64,000 bases of DNA from assembly GCA_964036195.1 (NCBI GenBank), contig OZ038459.1:3593206-3657205 (forward strand), given 5' to 3'. Shown here one piece after another: positions 1 to 10,737 of this stretch. The notes under the pieces are model-generated. The model had not been told where the DNA came from and ran no database searches. It saw only the letters and a program-made list of their open reading frames with translations. This DNA is from Sphaerolaimus hirsutus (taxonomy: Eukaryota; Nematoda; Chromadorea; Monhysterida; Sphaerolaimidae). The stretch's first letter is position 1; the number at the start of each line of letters is the position of its first letter. The translations under genes were made by a program, and so were the position numbers.

Positions 1-588
1 CAAAACAAAAAATCTACCTTTCCAACTTTCTCAAAATGCTCCCTCAACTGGGCCTCGTCGAAATCGCTTGGCAAGCCGCCAATGAACCACTTTGTTTGCC
101 GCGACTGTTTGATTTAAGTCGCACTGCATGTTTTGTATGGATACATTAGTGATTTTGAAGGTTATGGCGGTGGCGGGTGGGGACATTATGAAAACAGCAA
201 CCAATTTTGTTCATTTGATATGTTGCAAATAATTTTGGCTTGTTGCCAAAAAACCCATCTCAACGTTATCAGGATGCAGGAGCTTCAAAATGTTGTAAAA
301 TCAATCAAAATTCATTCAAACTAACAAAAATATTATGTCCAGTAGATGCATGTCGCTTGGCATAGGGAATGTTCAAACGGAATAAAACATTAGTGCAAAA
401 ATTTCCTTTTTTGTTAGTCGCTCCTTTTCGCAGTATTTTTGAAAAACCGGTTTTCAATTTGCCCGGTATTTATGTCACTGTGAAATTGTCTTATCTGCTG
501 CGAACAGATGGTGACATTGTGGGCGTTGTTGTGCTGTCGTTTTTTTAGCATTGTTGTGTTGTGCTGTCGTCGTTTTGCAGTGTCTGGA
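1..588. other. Left flank without recognisable gene
   Basis: AT-rich sequence with only short open frames. I see no conserved domain, splice-consistent exon or strong repeat structure. It ends at the foldback repeat that starts near 590. Confidence 0.5.
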
Positions 589-589
589 A

Positions 590-764
590 GTCCTGTAAAA
601 GGCCCTGTAAAATGTCAAATGTCATGCAAAGTGTCAAAAGTCGTGGAAAATGCCTGCAAAATGGTGACTCGGTTGCCATTTTGCAGGGAATTTTACATGA
701 CTTTTGACACTTTGCATGACATTTGACATTATACAGGGCATTTTACAGTGTCTGGAAGTCCTTG
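590..764. repeat. Foldback (inverted) repeat of the TGTCATGCAAAGTGTCA family
   Basis: The left arm (about 590-664: CCTGTAAAATGTCAAATGTC, then GCAAAGTGTCA and TGCAAAATGG) is matched in reverse complement by the right arm (about 673-745: CCATTTTGCAGG, TGACACTTTGCATGAC, ATTTGACAT). The loop is about ten bases. AGTGTCTGGAAGTCCT occurs on both outer sides, near 579 and 749. The same words recur near 42,520, 46,680 and 63,490, so this belongs to a dispersed family. It looks like a non-autonomous element; no coding capacity is evident. Confidence 0.7.
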
Positions 765-1002
765 GAAAAATAAAAAGCGACTTTGGAAACCATTTTCACT
801 TTCAAAACGGAAAAGTGTCAGAAATTTGAAGCAAAACCTGAAACCTGAAATCTTAACAAAAACGGACGAAAATCAAAGTAATCGAGCATTTTAATATCAG
901 AGCATCAAACATTCCGCGGAACCCCAAAATTATTCAAAAATCGTTAACGCGGTTCCCGGCTGCAAACACGCAATGCATCTAATGCAAAAGCGTTTATGAT
1001 AT

Positions 1003-1112
1003 GGGAACCGCGCGCACTAAAGGGTTTCCCCCCCGCAAGCGCGCAGGTGGCACATGCGCTGCGCGACTCCCGCCCGGGAACCACGCGCACTAAAGCGACT
1101 CCCCCCCGCAAA
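1003..1112. repeat. Local GC-rich direct duplication
   Basis: GGGAACCGCGCGCACTAAAG followed by a C-rich run at 1003 recurs with few changes at 1076, an offset of 73 bp. A further CACTTTAGTGCGCGG word follows. The base composition contrasts with the AT-rich flanks. It lies upstream of the gag-pol frame and could be part of that element's leader or a degraded LTR, but no second copy was found downstream of pol. Confidence 0.55.
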
Positions 1113-1318
1113 CACTTTAGTGCGCGGCCGTTAAAGCGCTTGTGATTTTGGCGAGCGCGCAGCGATAAACGCGCTGGAAACACTACGCGTTTCCGGCGCG
1201 GACAGCCTGCCTGTCGCCAGACCCCCACATTTCATCAGGTTCGACCCCCGACGATTCGAACCGCACCAGGTATTTCCTGCGCAGTTCTTGGGAGTCGAAC
1301 GACGTCAGAATCGCGTCT

Positions 1319-1335
1319 GGTGCCGGGACACATTC
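1319..1335 (+). promoter_or_regulatory. Candidate primer-binding site of the first gypsy element
   Basis: TGGTGCCGGGAC resembles the complement of a tRNA-His 3' end (11 of the first 12 positions, judged from general knowledge of that tRNA). It lies about 160 bp before the Gag ATG, a plausible place for a primer site. There is no convincing LTR end next to it, so the call is weak. Confidence 0.22.
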
Positions 1336-1480
1336 CCATAATCAACGCTTAGTTTTACCTGGGTATGGATCGGTGCCGTATGTTTCTCATCAAATTAGGC
1401 ATGTCGATTTGTGCCTGTTCACTGCACCCATTCAACCGGTCTGTATTTTAGAGGTGGGTGCATATTTGAGCCGCACAAGT

Positions 1481-4400
1481 ATGACGGTGCCACCGCCGAA
1501 TGTAGAAGTTCCACCGCCACTGGGCAACCCATATGAAAAAACAGAATCAAACCTGTTGACGGAGTTGCAGAAAACTGTGCAAAGTTTGTCAACACAGATG
1601 AGTTTATTGGCAACTTCCGTCAACAAAATCTCTTCTCGCGATGAAATTTCTCATTCTCCAGTGGTGGGTACGCCCCAGCCGGCGGTGGAACCCCTAGTTT
1701 CGGGGGTGCAGCCAGTGGTGGGTACACCCCAGCCGGCATCGGAACCCCTAGTTTCGGGGGTGCAGCAGCCACAAGAGTGGCTAGTGAAACATTTATCCGC
1801 ATTGCCAAATGCGGCACAGGCACCCACAGTGGGTGATCGTTTGCAACATTGGATGTTAATAAGGCCCCATATTCTTGACAAAATACCGATGTTTAGGGGC
1901 AAAGGCGATGTGTTGTCGTTTTCTGAGTGGCGCCGCTTGGTGCGCAGCGCCGCAATTTCGGTGCCATCTGTTGATTTACTGCCACAGTTTTGGCAGGACA
2001 TTTTTGCTTCAAAATTTGGTGGCGATGCGTTTCGAGTCATTTCTAACTTTTTCGAACCCGACATGTTGTTGAATCACGAAAAAGTGATGAGCGATTTAGC
2101 TGAATTTTACCGAGACCCGACCAAATCATATACTCATTTGGAATGGGATCAGGCGGCCATGGGGCGCACCGAGAGTTTTGTTGATTTTTACATGCGCCTC
2201 ATGTCCAAAATGCCGCCTGACCTCAAGTTGAGCGTCAGGGGGGATCGGGTTTTGATCGACAATTTGATCGCGTTCAAAATTTGGTCACGATTTAATGAAC
2301 TCCGTTTTGATAAATTTGTTGTTGCGAATTTCCATTCAAAATTCCAAAGTGAAGGCATTCCGGTAAGTGCCGTGGTTAAACAGCTGGATGACTTTTTTCA
2401 TCGCGTTAAAAAATCGATTGGAGCTCGCACAGAGCCCTACAGTTTCCGAGGTCCCATGGCGAGGGCGCCAGGGGTGCGTTCTACCATGCGCAACATGTTG
2501 CGCGAATCAAATTCTGACCCCCCGTGTCCACGCCCTGGTCACGTGGGCCATCGGGCTAGTGACTGTCGAGTTGCTAGGCGCGAGGCTTTCGGCGGCCAGG
2601 GGCCGCTCCCAAATTTGCCGATTGGGAACCCGACTGTCAAATCTGATGGGTATGGGCAAGTCAAGCGGTTTGGCCCAGCCACTACCCATGATGTATCATT
2701 GCCTCACAAAGCGGCGGCAAAAGCTGCCATAAATTTTTCGCCAACAGACCCCCCCACAGATTTTCAACCAGCACCCGAACAGCCTGTGGACGAGGGCGGG
2801 GATTGGCAACAAGCCAACGGCGACGACGGGCAAGACGACAGTACAGACGACATTTCCGAGCGTCATGATGCATATTCGGCAGAATTCCGGCACCGGCTAG
2901 TGCAGATGTATGACCAGAGCCCTGGTTTGTTTCAAAAGTGGGAATCATCAAACTTTGCACAAGAACATTTCCCAACCACTCAGAGAGCTATGATGCTAGG
3001 GTCGCAAATTTGTTCCATGAAGCATTTGAAAACGAAAATGATTTTGAATGATCAGTCTGATATTATTTCGCCCACTAATCATACTGATTCAAATATCGCT
3101 TTGACCGCTTATTCTGTAATTGGTAAAGATCAAAAACTTTGCATTCGAGTGGCACCCTCAAATGGACCAGTAGTTTACGCCAACGTGAAAATTGAAAACA
3201 TTCCATGCAAAGTACTTTTAGACTCTGGCTGCACACGTTCTATCATGCCGTTGAAATTTTTCCAACAACTGTCGAAACAGAGAGAAGCTTTAGATCAACA
3301 ATTAACTGAATCCAAAGTAATTTTGCAAATGGTAAGCGGCGAAACTCATCAAGGTGCTTTGAAACAAATTGTGTTGAAAGTAGAACATGTTTCACCGATT
3401 GACCATATAGCTCGCCGAGTTGAGAGTACATTTTTGGTTAATACGGTTGAAGGTGCCCTGGACGAAGTGTTGATAGGCACTGATATCATGCCCTTCTTAA
3501 AATTGACATGGCTCATACCGCTATCTATCAAAAAGCAATCTGAGGCATGCCTTCCCAATGACGAAAAGTTTGCTTCAGACATTTCTGACAATGAGAAATG
3601 TTTTCAATCATTGATTTCACAGATTATTTTGGCTTCAAAATCTATCTTCATACCTGCGAAGTCAATGATTTCAATCACTGTTCCATTGCCATCAAAGCCT
3701 TTACAAATGTCACCTCAGATCTGGGGTGGTGCTTTCGCTGTTTTTAGTAATGTAGACATACATTGTGATTTTTCAATGTATAACACCGCCATTTCATTGT
3801 TTGAACAGAAAAAAATTCCATTAGCATTGTTTAATTCTCATGACTTTCCGATTATAATCCACAAGGGAGAAAAAATAGCGGTTTGCGATGTTTATCCTTG
3901 CGAATCTTCTTTCAAGAATGGTAATGCTTTCCATCGTCTGTTGCAAAATGAGTCAGCTTCTGCCATGTTTGGGATTTTTCGAAATAAATCCCTCCATGGT
4001 ACAGCTGGTTCTAACGCTGTGGGCGCAAAAGCAATAGTTCTGCCCACTCCTCCGAAATCTGAGTTTGACGCGCCTTTATTGGAGGAAATTAAAGTACCAT
4101 CAACACAACAGGAGCGTTTTGAGTATATCATGGCTAATTTGCCAGAAAAAAATCGTTTTTCATTGAACCCCGAACAATTAAAAAAGTTTAGACAGTTAAT
4201 TTTTGATTTTCATGACGTATTTTCGTGTCATGAATACGATGTGGGGAAAACCCCACTTGTAAAACATAAAATAATCACCGACCCAAATCATCCTCCGATA
4301 AAACAGTCTGTACGTTATGAAGCTGGCAAAAAGCGCGAATTTATTCATAAAACAATTCCTGCAATGTTGAAGGAAGGAATTATTGAACCTTCTGACGGGC

Positions 4401-6886
4401 CATGGGCGAGCCCAATCACCATAGCACCGAAGGGAACTGACAATTTCCGATTTTGTGTCGATTTTAAACTTGTTAATTTAATAACGAAAATTGACAGTTA
4501 TCCCTTACCTCGCATTACCGAATTATTGGCTGAGTTGTCAGGTACCAGTGTTTTTTCCGCTATTGATATTCGACACGGATATTACAATGTCGAATTGGCG
4601 GACGAGGAAACTCGTGAACGCACCTCGTTTGTGTGTAGTTTAGGACAATATAGGTATACAAGGCTTCCATTTGGTACCGTGAACGCAGGCGCTACTTTCC
4701 AGAGAATGATGTCATTAATGATCGCAGGTTTGAACGAGGATGTTTCGAGACCGTGGTGCAAAACATATATTGACGACGTACTCTGTTGTAGTCATTCTAT
4801 TGCGGAACATCTCATACATTTAACACGACTTTTTGAACGTTTACGTTGGGCCAATTTAAAAATGCAACCCGCCAAGTGTAATCTATTGACATCCGAGCTA
4901 AAATACTTGGGCCATCAAATAAGCGCTTCTGGCATTTTGCCAGCCCCAAGTAGAGTTGCAGCGATGACTGATCAACCCAAAGTTCACACCAAGCAAGATT
5001 TGCGCCGTTTCTTGGGTAAATGTGTATACTACAGTCATTTCATTTCTAATTTCAGTACAGTGGCTGCGCCACTGTATGGCGTACTTTCAGGGAGCTTCCC
5101 AAAGCATGGAAATACACCGTTTCAGTGGACTGATGAAATGTTGACATCTTGGGATCTCCTCAAACATTTAGTCTCGAATCCGCCAGTTTTGCGCCACCCA
5201 ACATACCACGATGATCGTGGTTTTGTTTTAGAATGTGACGCGAGTGCGGTGGGTTTGGGCGCCGTTTTGTCACAAATGGGCGATGACAATAAATTACACC
5301 CTGTTTCATTTATTTCTAAGCGCTTGACCCACCCACATACTAAGTTTTCTGCTGCTGAATTGGAAAGTTTATGTATTTGTTGGGCGGTCAGACGCCTGGC
5401 CGATTATGTTGAGGGCCAACGACTCACCGTGTATACTGATAATAGTGGCATACAGCAGATTTTGAAAAGCCCGTCGCACAGTAAACTTGAACGTTGGGCG
5501 ATCTTCCTGCAGGATCGCGTAACCCGTTTTATTCACAAGTCGGGACTGAATAACAAAGTTGCGGATGCATTATCCCGTAATCCGATAGAGCAGTCGGAAT
5601 TCGGTGACGAACTTGTGGAACCAACCAATATTGTACGTGATATTGGCGCAGTGGCACAGTCTGCAGTTTCGCCATTGAGTACTGAAACACCAGCGTCACC
5701 AGTTTCACCTGAAACCACACCTTCAATGTTGTCCTGGGTTTCAATTCAATCCGCTGACCCGGAATTAGCTGACATTATAAGAAAACTGCGTGAGGATCCC
5801 AATTTTATCTCTGATGCGATGCTTATAAATGATGTATTATATTTTAAAGCTCCGATTTCGCCCGTACATTATGCTATTTGGCCACCACGCCCTTGGCAAC
5901 AAGCTTGTTTAGTGCAAGCACACATGGGCGTATACGCCAGTCATGGTGGCCAAGAGCGAACCTTACATCTGTTGTGCCAATATTTCGCCTGGCCAAATAT
6001 GAAAAATGACATTTTACAATATTGCCAGCAGTGTGCACATTGCTTGCAAACTAAGTCGCATAGACTTCATCCAGCGCCACTGGGTGAAGTAACTACACCT
6101 TCTCAGCCATTTGAGGTGGTTCATTTAGATACTATGCAAGTATTCTCTGGCAACGTGAAAACAAAGATTTTGGTAATAGTTGATGCACTCACACGTTATA
6201 CGATTTCAGCGCCAGTCAATTCTCTTCGCGCGACAGCCATCGCAAAATCATTTTTAAAAAATTTTATCATGATTTATGGTGCCCCTAGAATGGTTATTTC
6301 CGACAGAGGCACAGAATTCTGTAATTCAGAGTTTTCGATTTTGTGTTCAAAATTTGGTATTTCGCACTCACCAGTGTTGCCTCGAAATCCCGAGGCAAAT
6401 GGTTTGGTAGAGCGCACGAATAGACAGATTCGTGCCATGATGTCTGCGTGTTTAGTTGACTTTCCTCATTTTCATTGGAAGGAACTTTTGCCTATGGCTA
6501 TTTTACGGCATAATCTGGCCATGAATAAAAATACAGGATGTTGCCCTTTTTTCCTCATTTTTGGCTATTTACCACATTGGAATTTATTTTTTGTAGCAGC
6601 CAAAAATTTAGATCCACAATTGGCTCGCTCTGTGGCACAATCGAATAGTGACCGCAACAGGCAAAAATATAAAAGGTATTTTGATTCAAAACATTCTATT
6701 ATAATTTCACTTGGGGACATGGTTATGGTGAAAAATCAATCTTTAGACAAAATGGCACCAAAGTTTTCAGGGCCCTTTGTCGTGTTAGATGTTGTGGGTC
6801 CGAATTTGGTATTAAAAGATACTACTGGTGAAAAACAGTTGGTGGTGCCGCAGCGCCACACTTGGAAGTTGTCCCATATGCCCTAA
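1481..6886 (+). CDS. Ty3/gypsy Gag-Pol polyprotein, single open frame
   Basis: A retrotransposon polyprotein that would build particles and copy and integrate the element. The frame is open from 1373, but the first ATG is at 1481, giving 1,801 residues. In order: a Gag N-terminus with a Leu-rich coiled-coil-like stretch and a duplicated VVGTPQPA/EPLVSG block; a degenerate zinc knuckle near residue 350 (C-x2-P-x4-H-x4-C, second Cys replaced by Pro); an aspartic protease with DSG near 581; reverse transcriptase with YIDD at 1096; RNase H with ECDAS near 1253 and TDNS; integrase with an H-x5-H/C-x2-C zinc finger near 1481 and catalytic D near 1550, D near 1608 and E near 1644; and a C-terminal GPF-containing domain. 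Gag and Pol share one frame with no internal stop. I found no LTR pair around it, so it may be an old copy with diverged ends or may depend on flanks I cannot recognise. Confidence 0.92.
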   Translation: MTVPPPNVEVPPPLGNPYEKTESNLLTELQKTVQSLSTQMSLLATSVNKISSRDEISHSPVVGTPQPAVEPLVSGVQPVVGTPQPASEPLVSGVQQPQEWLVKHLSALPNAAQAPTVGDRLQHWMLIRPHILDKIPMFRGKGDVLSFSEWRRLVRSAAISVPSVDLLPQFWQDIFASKFGGDAFRVISNFFEPDMLLNHEKVMSDLAEFYRDPTKSYTHLEWDQAAMGRTESFVDFYMRLMSKMPPDLKLSVRGDRVLIDNLIAFKIWSRFNELRFDKFVVANFHSKFQSEGIPVSAVVKQLDDFFHRVKKSIGARTEPYSFRGPMARAPGVRSTMRNMLRESNSDPPCPRPGHVGHRASDCRVARREAFGGQGPLPNLPIGNPTVKSDGYGQVKRFGPATTHDVSLPHKAAAKAAINFSPTDPPTDFQPAPEQPVDEGGDWQQANGDDGQDDSTDDISERHDAYSAEFRHRLVQMYDQSPGLFQKWESSNFAQEHFPTTQRAMMLGSQICSMKHLKTKMILNDQSDIISPTNHTDSNIALTAYSVIGKDQKLCIRVAPSNGPVVYANVKIENIPCKVLLDSGCTRSIMPLKFFQQLSKQREALDQQLTESKVILQMVSGETHQGALKQIVLKVEHVSPIDHIARRVESTFLVNTVEGALDEVLIGTDIMPFLKLTWLIPLSIKKQSEACLPNDEKFASDISDNEKCFQSLISQIILASKSIFIPAKSMISITVPLPSKPLQMSPQIWGGAFAVFSNVDIHCDFSMYNTAISLFEQKKIPLALFNSHDFPIIIHKGEKIAVCDVYPCESSFKNGNAFHRLLQNESASAMFGIFRNKSLHGTAGSNAVGAKAIVLPTPPKSEFDAPLLEEIKVPSTQQERFEYIMANLPEKNRFSLNPEQLKKFRQLIFDFHDVFSCHEYDVGKTPLVKHKIITDPNHPPIKQSVRYEAGKKREFIHKTIPAMLKEGIIEPSDGPWASPITIAPKGTDNFRFCVDFKLVNLITKIDSYPLPRITELLAELSGTSVFSAIDIRHGYYNVELADEETRERTSFVCSLGQYRYTRLPFGTVNAGATFQRMMSLMIAGLNEDVSRPWCKTYIDDVLCCSHSIAEHLIHLTRLFERLRWANLKMQPAKCNLLTSELKYLGHQISASGILPAPSRVAAMTDQPKVHTKQDLRRFLGKCVYYSHFISNFSTVAAPLYGVLSGSFPKHGNTPFQWTDEMLTSWDLLKHLVSNPPVLRHPTYHDDRGFVLECDASAVGLGAVLSQMGDDNKLHPVSFISKRLTHPHTKFSAAELESLCICWAVRRLADYVEGQRLTVYTDNSGIQQILKSPSHSKLERWAIFLQDRVTRFIHKSGLNNKVADALSRNPIEQSEFGDELVEPTNIVRDIGAVAQSAVSPLSTETPASPVSPETTPSMLSWVSIQSADPELADIIRKLREDPNFISDAMLINDVLYFKAPISPVHYAIWPPRPWQQACLVQAHMGVYASHGGQERTLHLLCQYFAWPNMKNDILQYCQQCAHCLQTKSHRLHPAPLGEVTTPSQPFEVVHLDTMQVFSGNVKTKILVIVDALTRYTISAPVNSLRATAIAKSFLKNFIMIYGAPRMVISDRGTEFCNSEFSILCSKFGISHSPVLPRNPEANGLVERTNRQIRAMMSACLVDFPHFHWKELLPMAILRHNLAMNKNTGCCPFFLIFGYLPHWNLFFVAAKNLDPQLARSVAQSNSDRNRQKYKRYFDSKHSIIISLGDMVMVKNQSLDKMAPKFSGPFVVLDVVGPNLVLKDTTGEKQLVVPQRHTWKLSHMP

Positions 6887-7137
6887 TCATTACACTTCTC
6901 ATTTTTTCTAGAAATTCCGTTTGCGTGTATTCACTTCTCATTTCCATTTTTCTCCGATAAAAATAGACATTTTCAACGCTTACATTCAAAAAAAAAAAAC
7001 AGAGCCAGCCGCAATTCCAACCACCTCACCATGTTGAATCAACGCTTCTCAAAACTTTCAGTAGGTTAACGTGGCATTATTTTAACACTTTACAAAATTA
7101 TCACAACACTCACAAATGGTGTTGATTTTTACAACAG

Positions 7138-8092
7138 TCTGTCAACACCACACCGTTGGGTGCGCGCCGCACGCCTGGTGCCAGTCCGGTACCGGTTCCG
7201 GTCACCCAGCCCATGCCGGTCTTTATGTGCACGGCCGTCGTCAGGGCGCGTGACGGCACCCCCGAGACGCGCGTGTTGCCCTGTGACATTCGTGTCACGG
7301 CCGCCGAAAAGGTCGTTCCGGCGCCGCAAATTGCCGTGCCACCGCAAAACTACACTTCGCCGCCACCACAATACAAGACACCGCAACCGGCACCGCGCAA
7401 AGTGGCACCTCCACCGCCACCGCAGTGGCCCAGTGTCAGTTTCACATGCCACCGGTAAAGTTGTCACCAAACCATACACGTTTTTAGCCATTGTTTCAAC
7501 ACTTTAGGTGAACCAAATGGTGACAACTCCACCGGTGTTTGACGTGGTAGAACCTAGCATTGTGGTGCCGGGCTCGGTGGAGTCGGCGCCGGTGGTGCCC
7601 GAGACCGGTGGGGCACCGGAGTCTGGCGTGGACGAACCACCCACTGTTGAGGTATAGCATTGGGAAAATGTTGTTCATAGTAGATTTTTTTCTCTAAAAA
7701 ATAAAGTTGATTTGCATTTTTTCATTTTTAAGCTGGTCAACTCGCTAAAAGCCCGAGTCAAGAAACTCGAGGCGCACATTCGCTGGTCGCACCGCAACAA
7801 TTTACTTGCCACTCAATCCACGGCAATTACAAAATTGACCGCCACCTGTGACGGTTTGGCAAAAAGATGTGCCGCGCTTGAAAATGAAAATATCGTCATA
7901 TTTGAGCACGTTTACTCTGCCCTTACAAAAATGGACGAGATTGACGACCGTGTCGACCGCGTCGAGAACGGAGCGTCGGCTACCAGTTCCGCAGTCGACA
8001 ACACAGCCGCGGCACCGGTACCGGAACCGGAACGTCCTAATGGGGAAGGGGGAATGGAGTGTGAAGACGATCCGAATGATTTGTTGTGCTGA
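7138..8092 (+). CDS. Probable three-exon gene: Pro/Val-rich N-terminus, coiled-coil C-terminus
   Basis: I do not recognise this gene. Three open stretches in one direction are joined by plausible introns: about 7138-7434 (after a TTTTTACAACAG acceptor), 7508-7651 (after CACTTTAG, ending GAG before GTATAG) and 7733-8092 (after TTTTTAAG, ending in TGA). All junctions are phase 0. The weak point is the first donor: GTCAGT at 7435 keeps frame, while the better-looking GTAAAG at 7455 does not. Exon 1 is rich in Pro and Val (PVPVPVTQP, PPPPPQWP). Exon 2 is acidic and Pro/Val-rich. Exon 3 encodes a heptad-like helix (VNSLKARVKKLEAHI to DRVDRVENG) and an acidic tail. AATAAA at 8262 could serve polyadenylation. 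The gene starts 250 bp after the gag-pol stop in the same orientation, so a third ORF of that element is an alternative to a host gene. The true 5' end is unknown. Confidence 0.45.
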
Positions 8093-8530
8093 GTCGGACG
8101 TGAATGTACCCCTGTAAAATTCAAAATTTTCAAAAATTTCCAAATTTATCTCTTTAAAAAGGGGGATCATGTTGGATTTGAGCCATGATTTCTGATGTGG
8201 CTTCTTGATTGAGTGTTATTTAAGCTTCTAAATGCCAACAAACGGGACTGATCGATGCACCAATAAACTTCTACGAAAATCCTCCAACTCGACTGCACCG
8301 CTTGGCAGCCCCAAACTTTCAGCAACCCATCCTGTAGCGGGTCGCCGTGGCCTCCCCCATTGATGCAGCGTAGAGGGGGGTTGCAAGTATATACCCCCCC
8401 ATTTTCAGCTTTATACTCTGCCCGCAGCGGGAGTTAGGGCACTCGGAGTGAAATCAAAAATAGGGTGCCGGACCTGACCGGGAAGGTGTTTACATTGCAT
8501 ACATGACGTATTTATTATGTACATGACGTA
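8093..8530. other. 3' flank of the 7.1-8.1 kb gene
   Basis: Contains AATAAA at 8262-8267, a candidate polyadenylation signal 170 bp after the stop codon, then a moderately GC-rich stretch (8300-8490) with no open frame of note. No repeat ends were seen before the G-rich TIR remnant. Confidence 0.4.
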
Positions 8531-8650
8531 CATCATTCCGAAGGGGGGTATTTCGAGGGGGGGTTATTAGTTCCCCAGCCCATTTTGAGGGGGGGTTAAT
8601 TCGAGGGGGGGGTTAATTCAAGGGGGGATAATTCGAGGTAATACGGTAAG
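8530..8650. repeat. Partial TIR element, TATTTCGAGGGGG family
   Basis: Tandem G-rich words (GGGGGGTATTTCGAGGGG, GGGGTTAATTCGAGGGG) end at 8647 with ATAATTCGAGGTAATACGGTA, the right terminus typical of this family. No clear left terminus is present, so this is a truncated copy. Confidence 0.6.
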
Positions 8651-8995
8651 TCGTTTTTGATTGTTTCGAACATTCAAATAATAAGCACACTGAGCAGTTG
8701 GCTTCCGGATTAAAATTAACTCTCCTCAAATTATCACAATAAGCATGCAGAAAAGCGATAGACTTTCGAACATGTCTCTCCCAAACTTCAACTCCCAACC
8801 AGAGATGTGAAAATTCCAATGAAAATTTTGCCAATGGCGCCATTTTTATGTGGCGCCATTGATGCTTGGCGCTAGTGTAAATATCTATTGCAGTGGCACC
8901 CGCGACAAGATTATTCACAAGTGAAGCACAGCCTTCGAAATCAATTGGAGCAATTCATCTTATAAAAAGGCATTGGAGAGAGTTCATATCCATGT

Positions 8996-9880
8996 ATGGT
9001 ATTTTGTATAATAACGGCATACCTCCAATAGAATGGAACCTCCTATAGAACGGCGGGTTTTGTCACATTTTTTCACCCATAAAAAATTAGAACGGCAGCC
9101 TCCAATAGAAGGACGCCTCAAATAGAACGGCATGTAGAAATTAAGTTGGAAGACAGCCAAAACACGAAAAAATTGAAAAATGCGTGGTGAGAACTATGAT
9201 GTTCAAGTGAACAGATGAACAAGATGTTCATAACTAGGTATTGTTTATGCTGCGATTACAGCTCGGGCGTAAAATTGATTTTTGGGTGTAAAAATTAATC
9301 ACAGGTGAATGGATAAAGATATGGCATGTAATTTCAGACAAAGAAAGCGCACACGCAGATGTTTTTTTGTGTCCAAAGCTCATCAGTTTATTTTAATTGT
9401 ACTAGAAGTTATGAATTTTGGTGCTAATTTTTTTTATTTTACGCCCTAATTTTACGCAACTTACAGCGCATAATTGGAAAAATTGTGCTAAAATTCATAA
9501 CTTCCAGTACGATTGAAATAAACTCATGAGCTTTGGACACAATAAACGTCTGCATCTAAGCTTTCTTTGACTGAAATAACAATGTCATATCTTTATCCAT
9601 TCATCTGTAATTAATTTTATGCCCAAAATCAATTTTACGCCCGAGCTGTAATCGCAGCATTAGAGCTTGTTTTCACATTTGGTTTTGTTCGAATTGATAG
9701 GCTGATTTTTGAATGTTTCTCATGTTTCATAATAAAATGCTATATTCAAAAGAAAAATGTGTGAAAAACTTGGTTAAAAAATAGAACGGCAGCCTCGAAT
9801 ACAACGGCACCTCCAATAAACGGCAGCTAAAAAGATGATGAAAAAATGAACGGCGCTCTTATATTAGAAGAAACATGGTA
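8996..9880. mobile_element. TIR element of the CCAATAGAACGGC family, interrupted
   Basis: The left part carries repeated words CTCCAATAGAA and TAGAACGGC (9000-9140). The right part carries AGAACGGCAGCCTC and ends with CTTATATTAGAAGAAACATGGTA (to 9880), a diverged form of the family end TTCTATTAGAAGAAATACGGTA. A foldback element (9247-9660) sits inside it. No transposase frame was seen, so it is non-autonomous. Confidence 0.6.
9247..9660. repeat. Foldback element with about 190-bp arms
   Basis: ATGCTGCGATTACAGCTCGG at the left is matched by CCGAGCTGTAATCGCAGCAT at the right end. The arms stay complementary inward (GGATAAAGATATGGCAT against ATGTCATATCTTTATCC; CCAAAGCTCATCAGTTTATT against AATAAACTCATGAGCTTTGG). 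The centre is AT-rich. It has no coding capacity and lies inside the 8996-9880 element. Confidence 0.75.
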
Positions 9881-9955
9881 TTAACATATGGCTATGCACA
9901 CTAGTTTTTTACCGACATTTTCAAAAGTGGGAAAACTCATAAATCAGCTTTGAAC

Positions 9956-10522
9956 TAGGGTGTCAACAAAAACTTTTTGGCGGAAAACGGAAACGGAAAC
10001 GGAAAATTTTTTGAACTTGCCGGAAAACGGAAACGGAAACGGAAAAATTTTTGCACTTGCCGGAAAACGGAAAACGGAAAAATGAAAGGCCGGAAAACGG
10101 AAACGGAAACGGAAACGGAAAAATTTGCTGCAATTATGCCGGAAACGGAAAAAACTTGCTGAAATTTTGCCGGAAATGGGAAAAATTTGCAGAAATTTAT
10201 CTGTAAATAAAAAAAATTTGCTGAAATCTTGCTAGAAATGTATAAAATTCACATAATTATGAATTTTCATGCATGTTTACCAGTTCGGCAACAGAAAATT
10301 GAGCTGGAAAATGAAAAAAGTTGGAAAAACAGACAATTGAGCCGGAAAACGGAAAAAAGACGGAAAAACTGAAAATTTAGCCGGAAAACGGAAAATGGGC
10401 CGGAAAAACGGAAACGGAAACGGAAAAAAAATTTAGCAGCCGGAAAACGGAAACGGAAACGGAAAAAATTTTGCCTGCGGAAAGCGGAAACGGAAAACGG
10501 AAAACGGAAAGTTGACACCCTA
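9956..10522. mobile_element. hAT-like non-autonomous element (TAGGGTGTCAAC ends, GGAAACGG arrays)
   Basis: Termini TAGGGTGTCAAC and GTTGACACCCTA are inverted repeats flanked by an exact 8-bp duplication, CTTTGAAC (9948-9955 and 10523-10530). Eight-base duplications and YAGGG-type ends are characteristic of the hAT superfamily. The interior consists largely of GGAAAACGGAAACGG words in one orientation on the plus strand, unusual for a TIR element. Apparent frames through it are low-complexity and not genes. A larger relative lies at 51,017-52,539. Confidence 0.85.
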
Positions 10523-10737
10523 CTTTGAACGCACTTAAGTTAAACGGTATGAGTTTTTTATTCGGCCAACAGTAATTGACAGATACATCATTCTGCTAAA
10601 CTCAAATGATTAATGAGTTTCCCAAATTTTTCCAAACTGCGATGGAAATCTAATTGTGCGTGACGCCTGTATGACCATTGCATGGATAAGGCTGAATCCA
10701 ATATTACATACTGCCAATATTACAGTCTGTATCCCTA

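Noticed and set aside
1225-1290. tRNA gene suggested by GGTTCGACCCCCGACGATTC and GAACCGCACCA words
   Set aside because: The pieces do not form a cloverleaf with proper stem spacing.
9977-10518. Frames of Asn-Gly-Lys or Phe-Arg-Phe repeats
   Set aside because: Produced by GGAAACGG arrays in a TIR element; no start context or domain.
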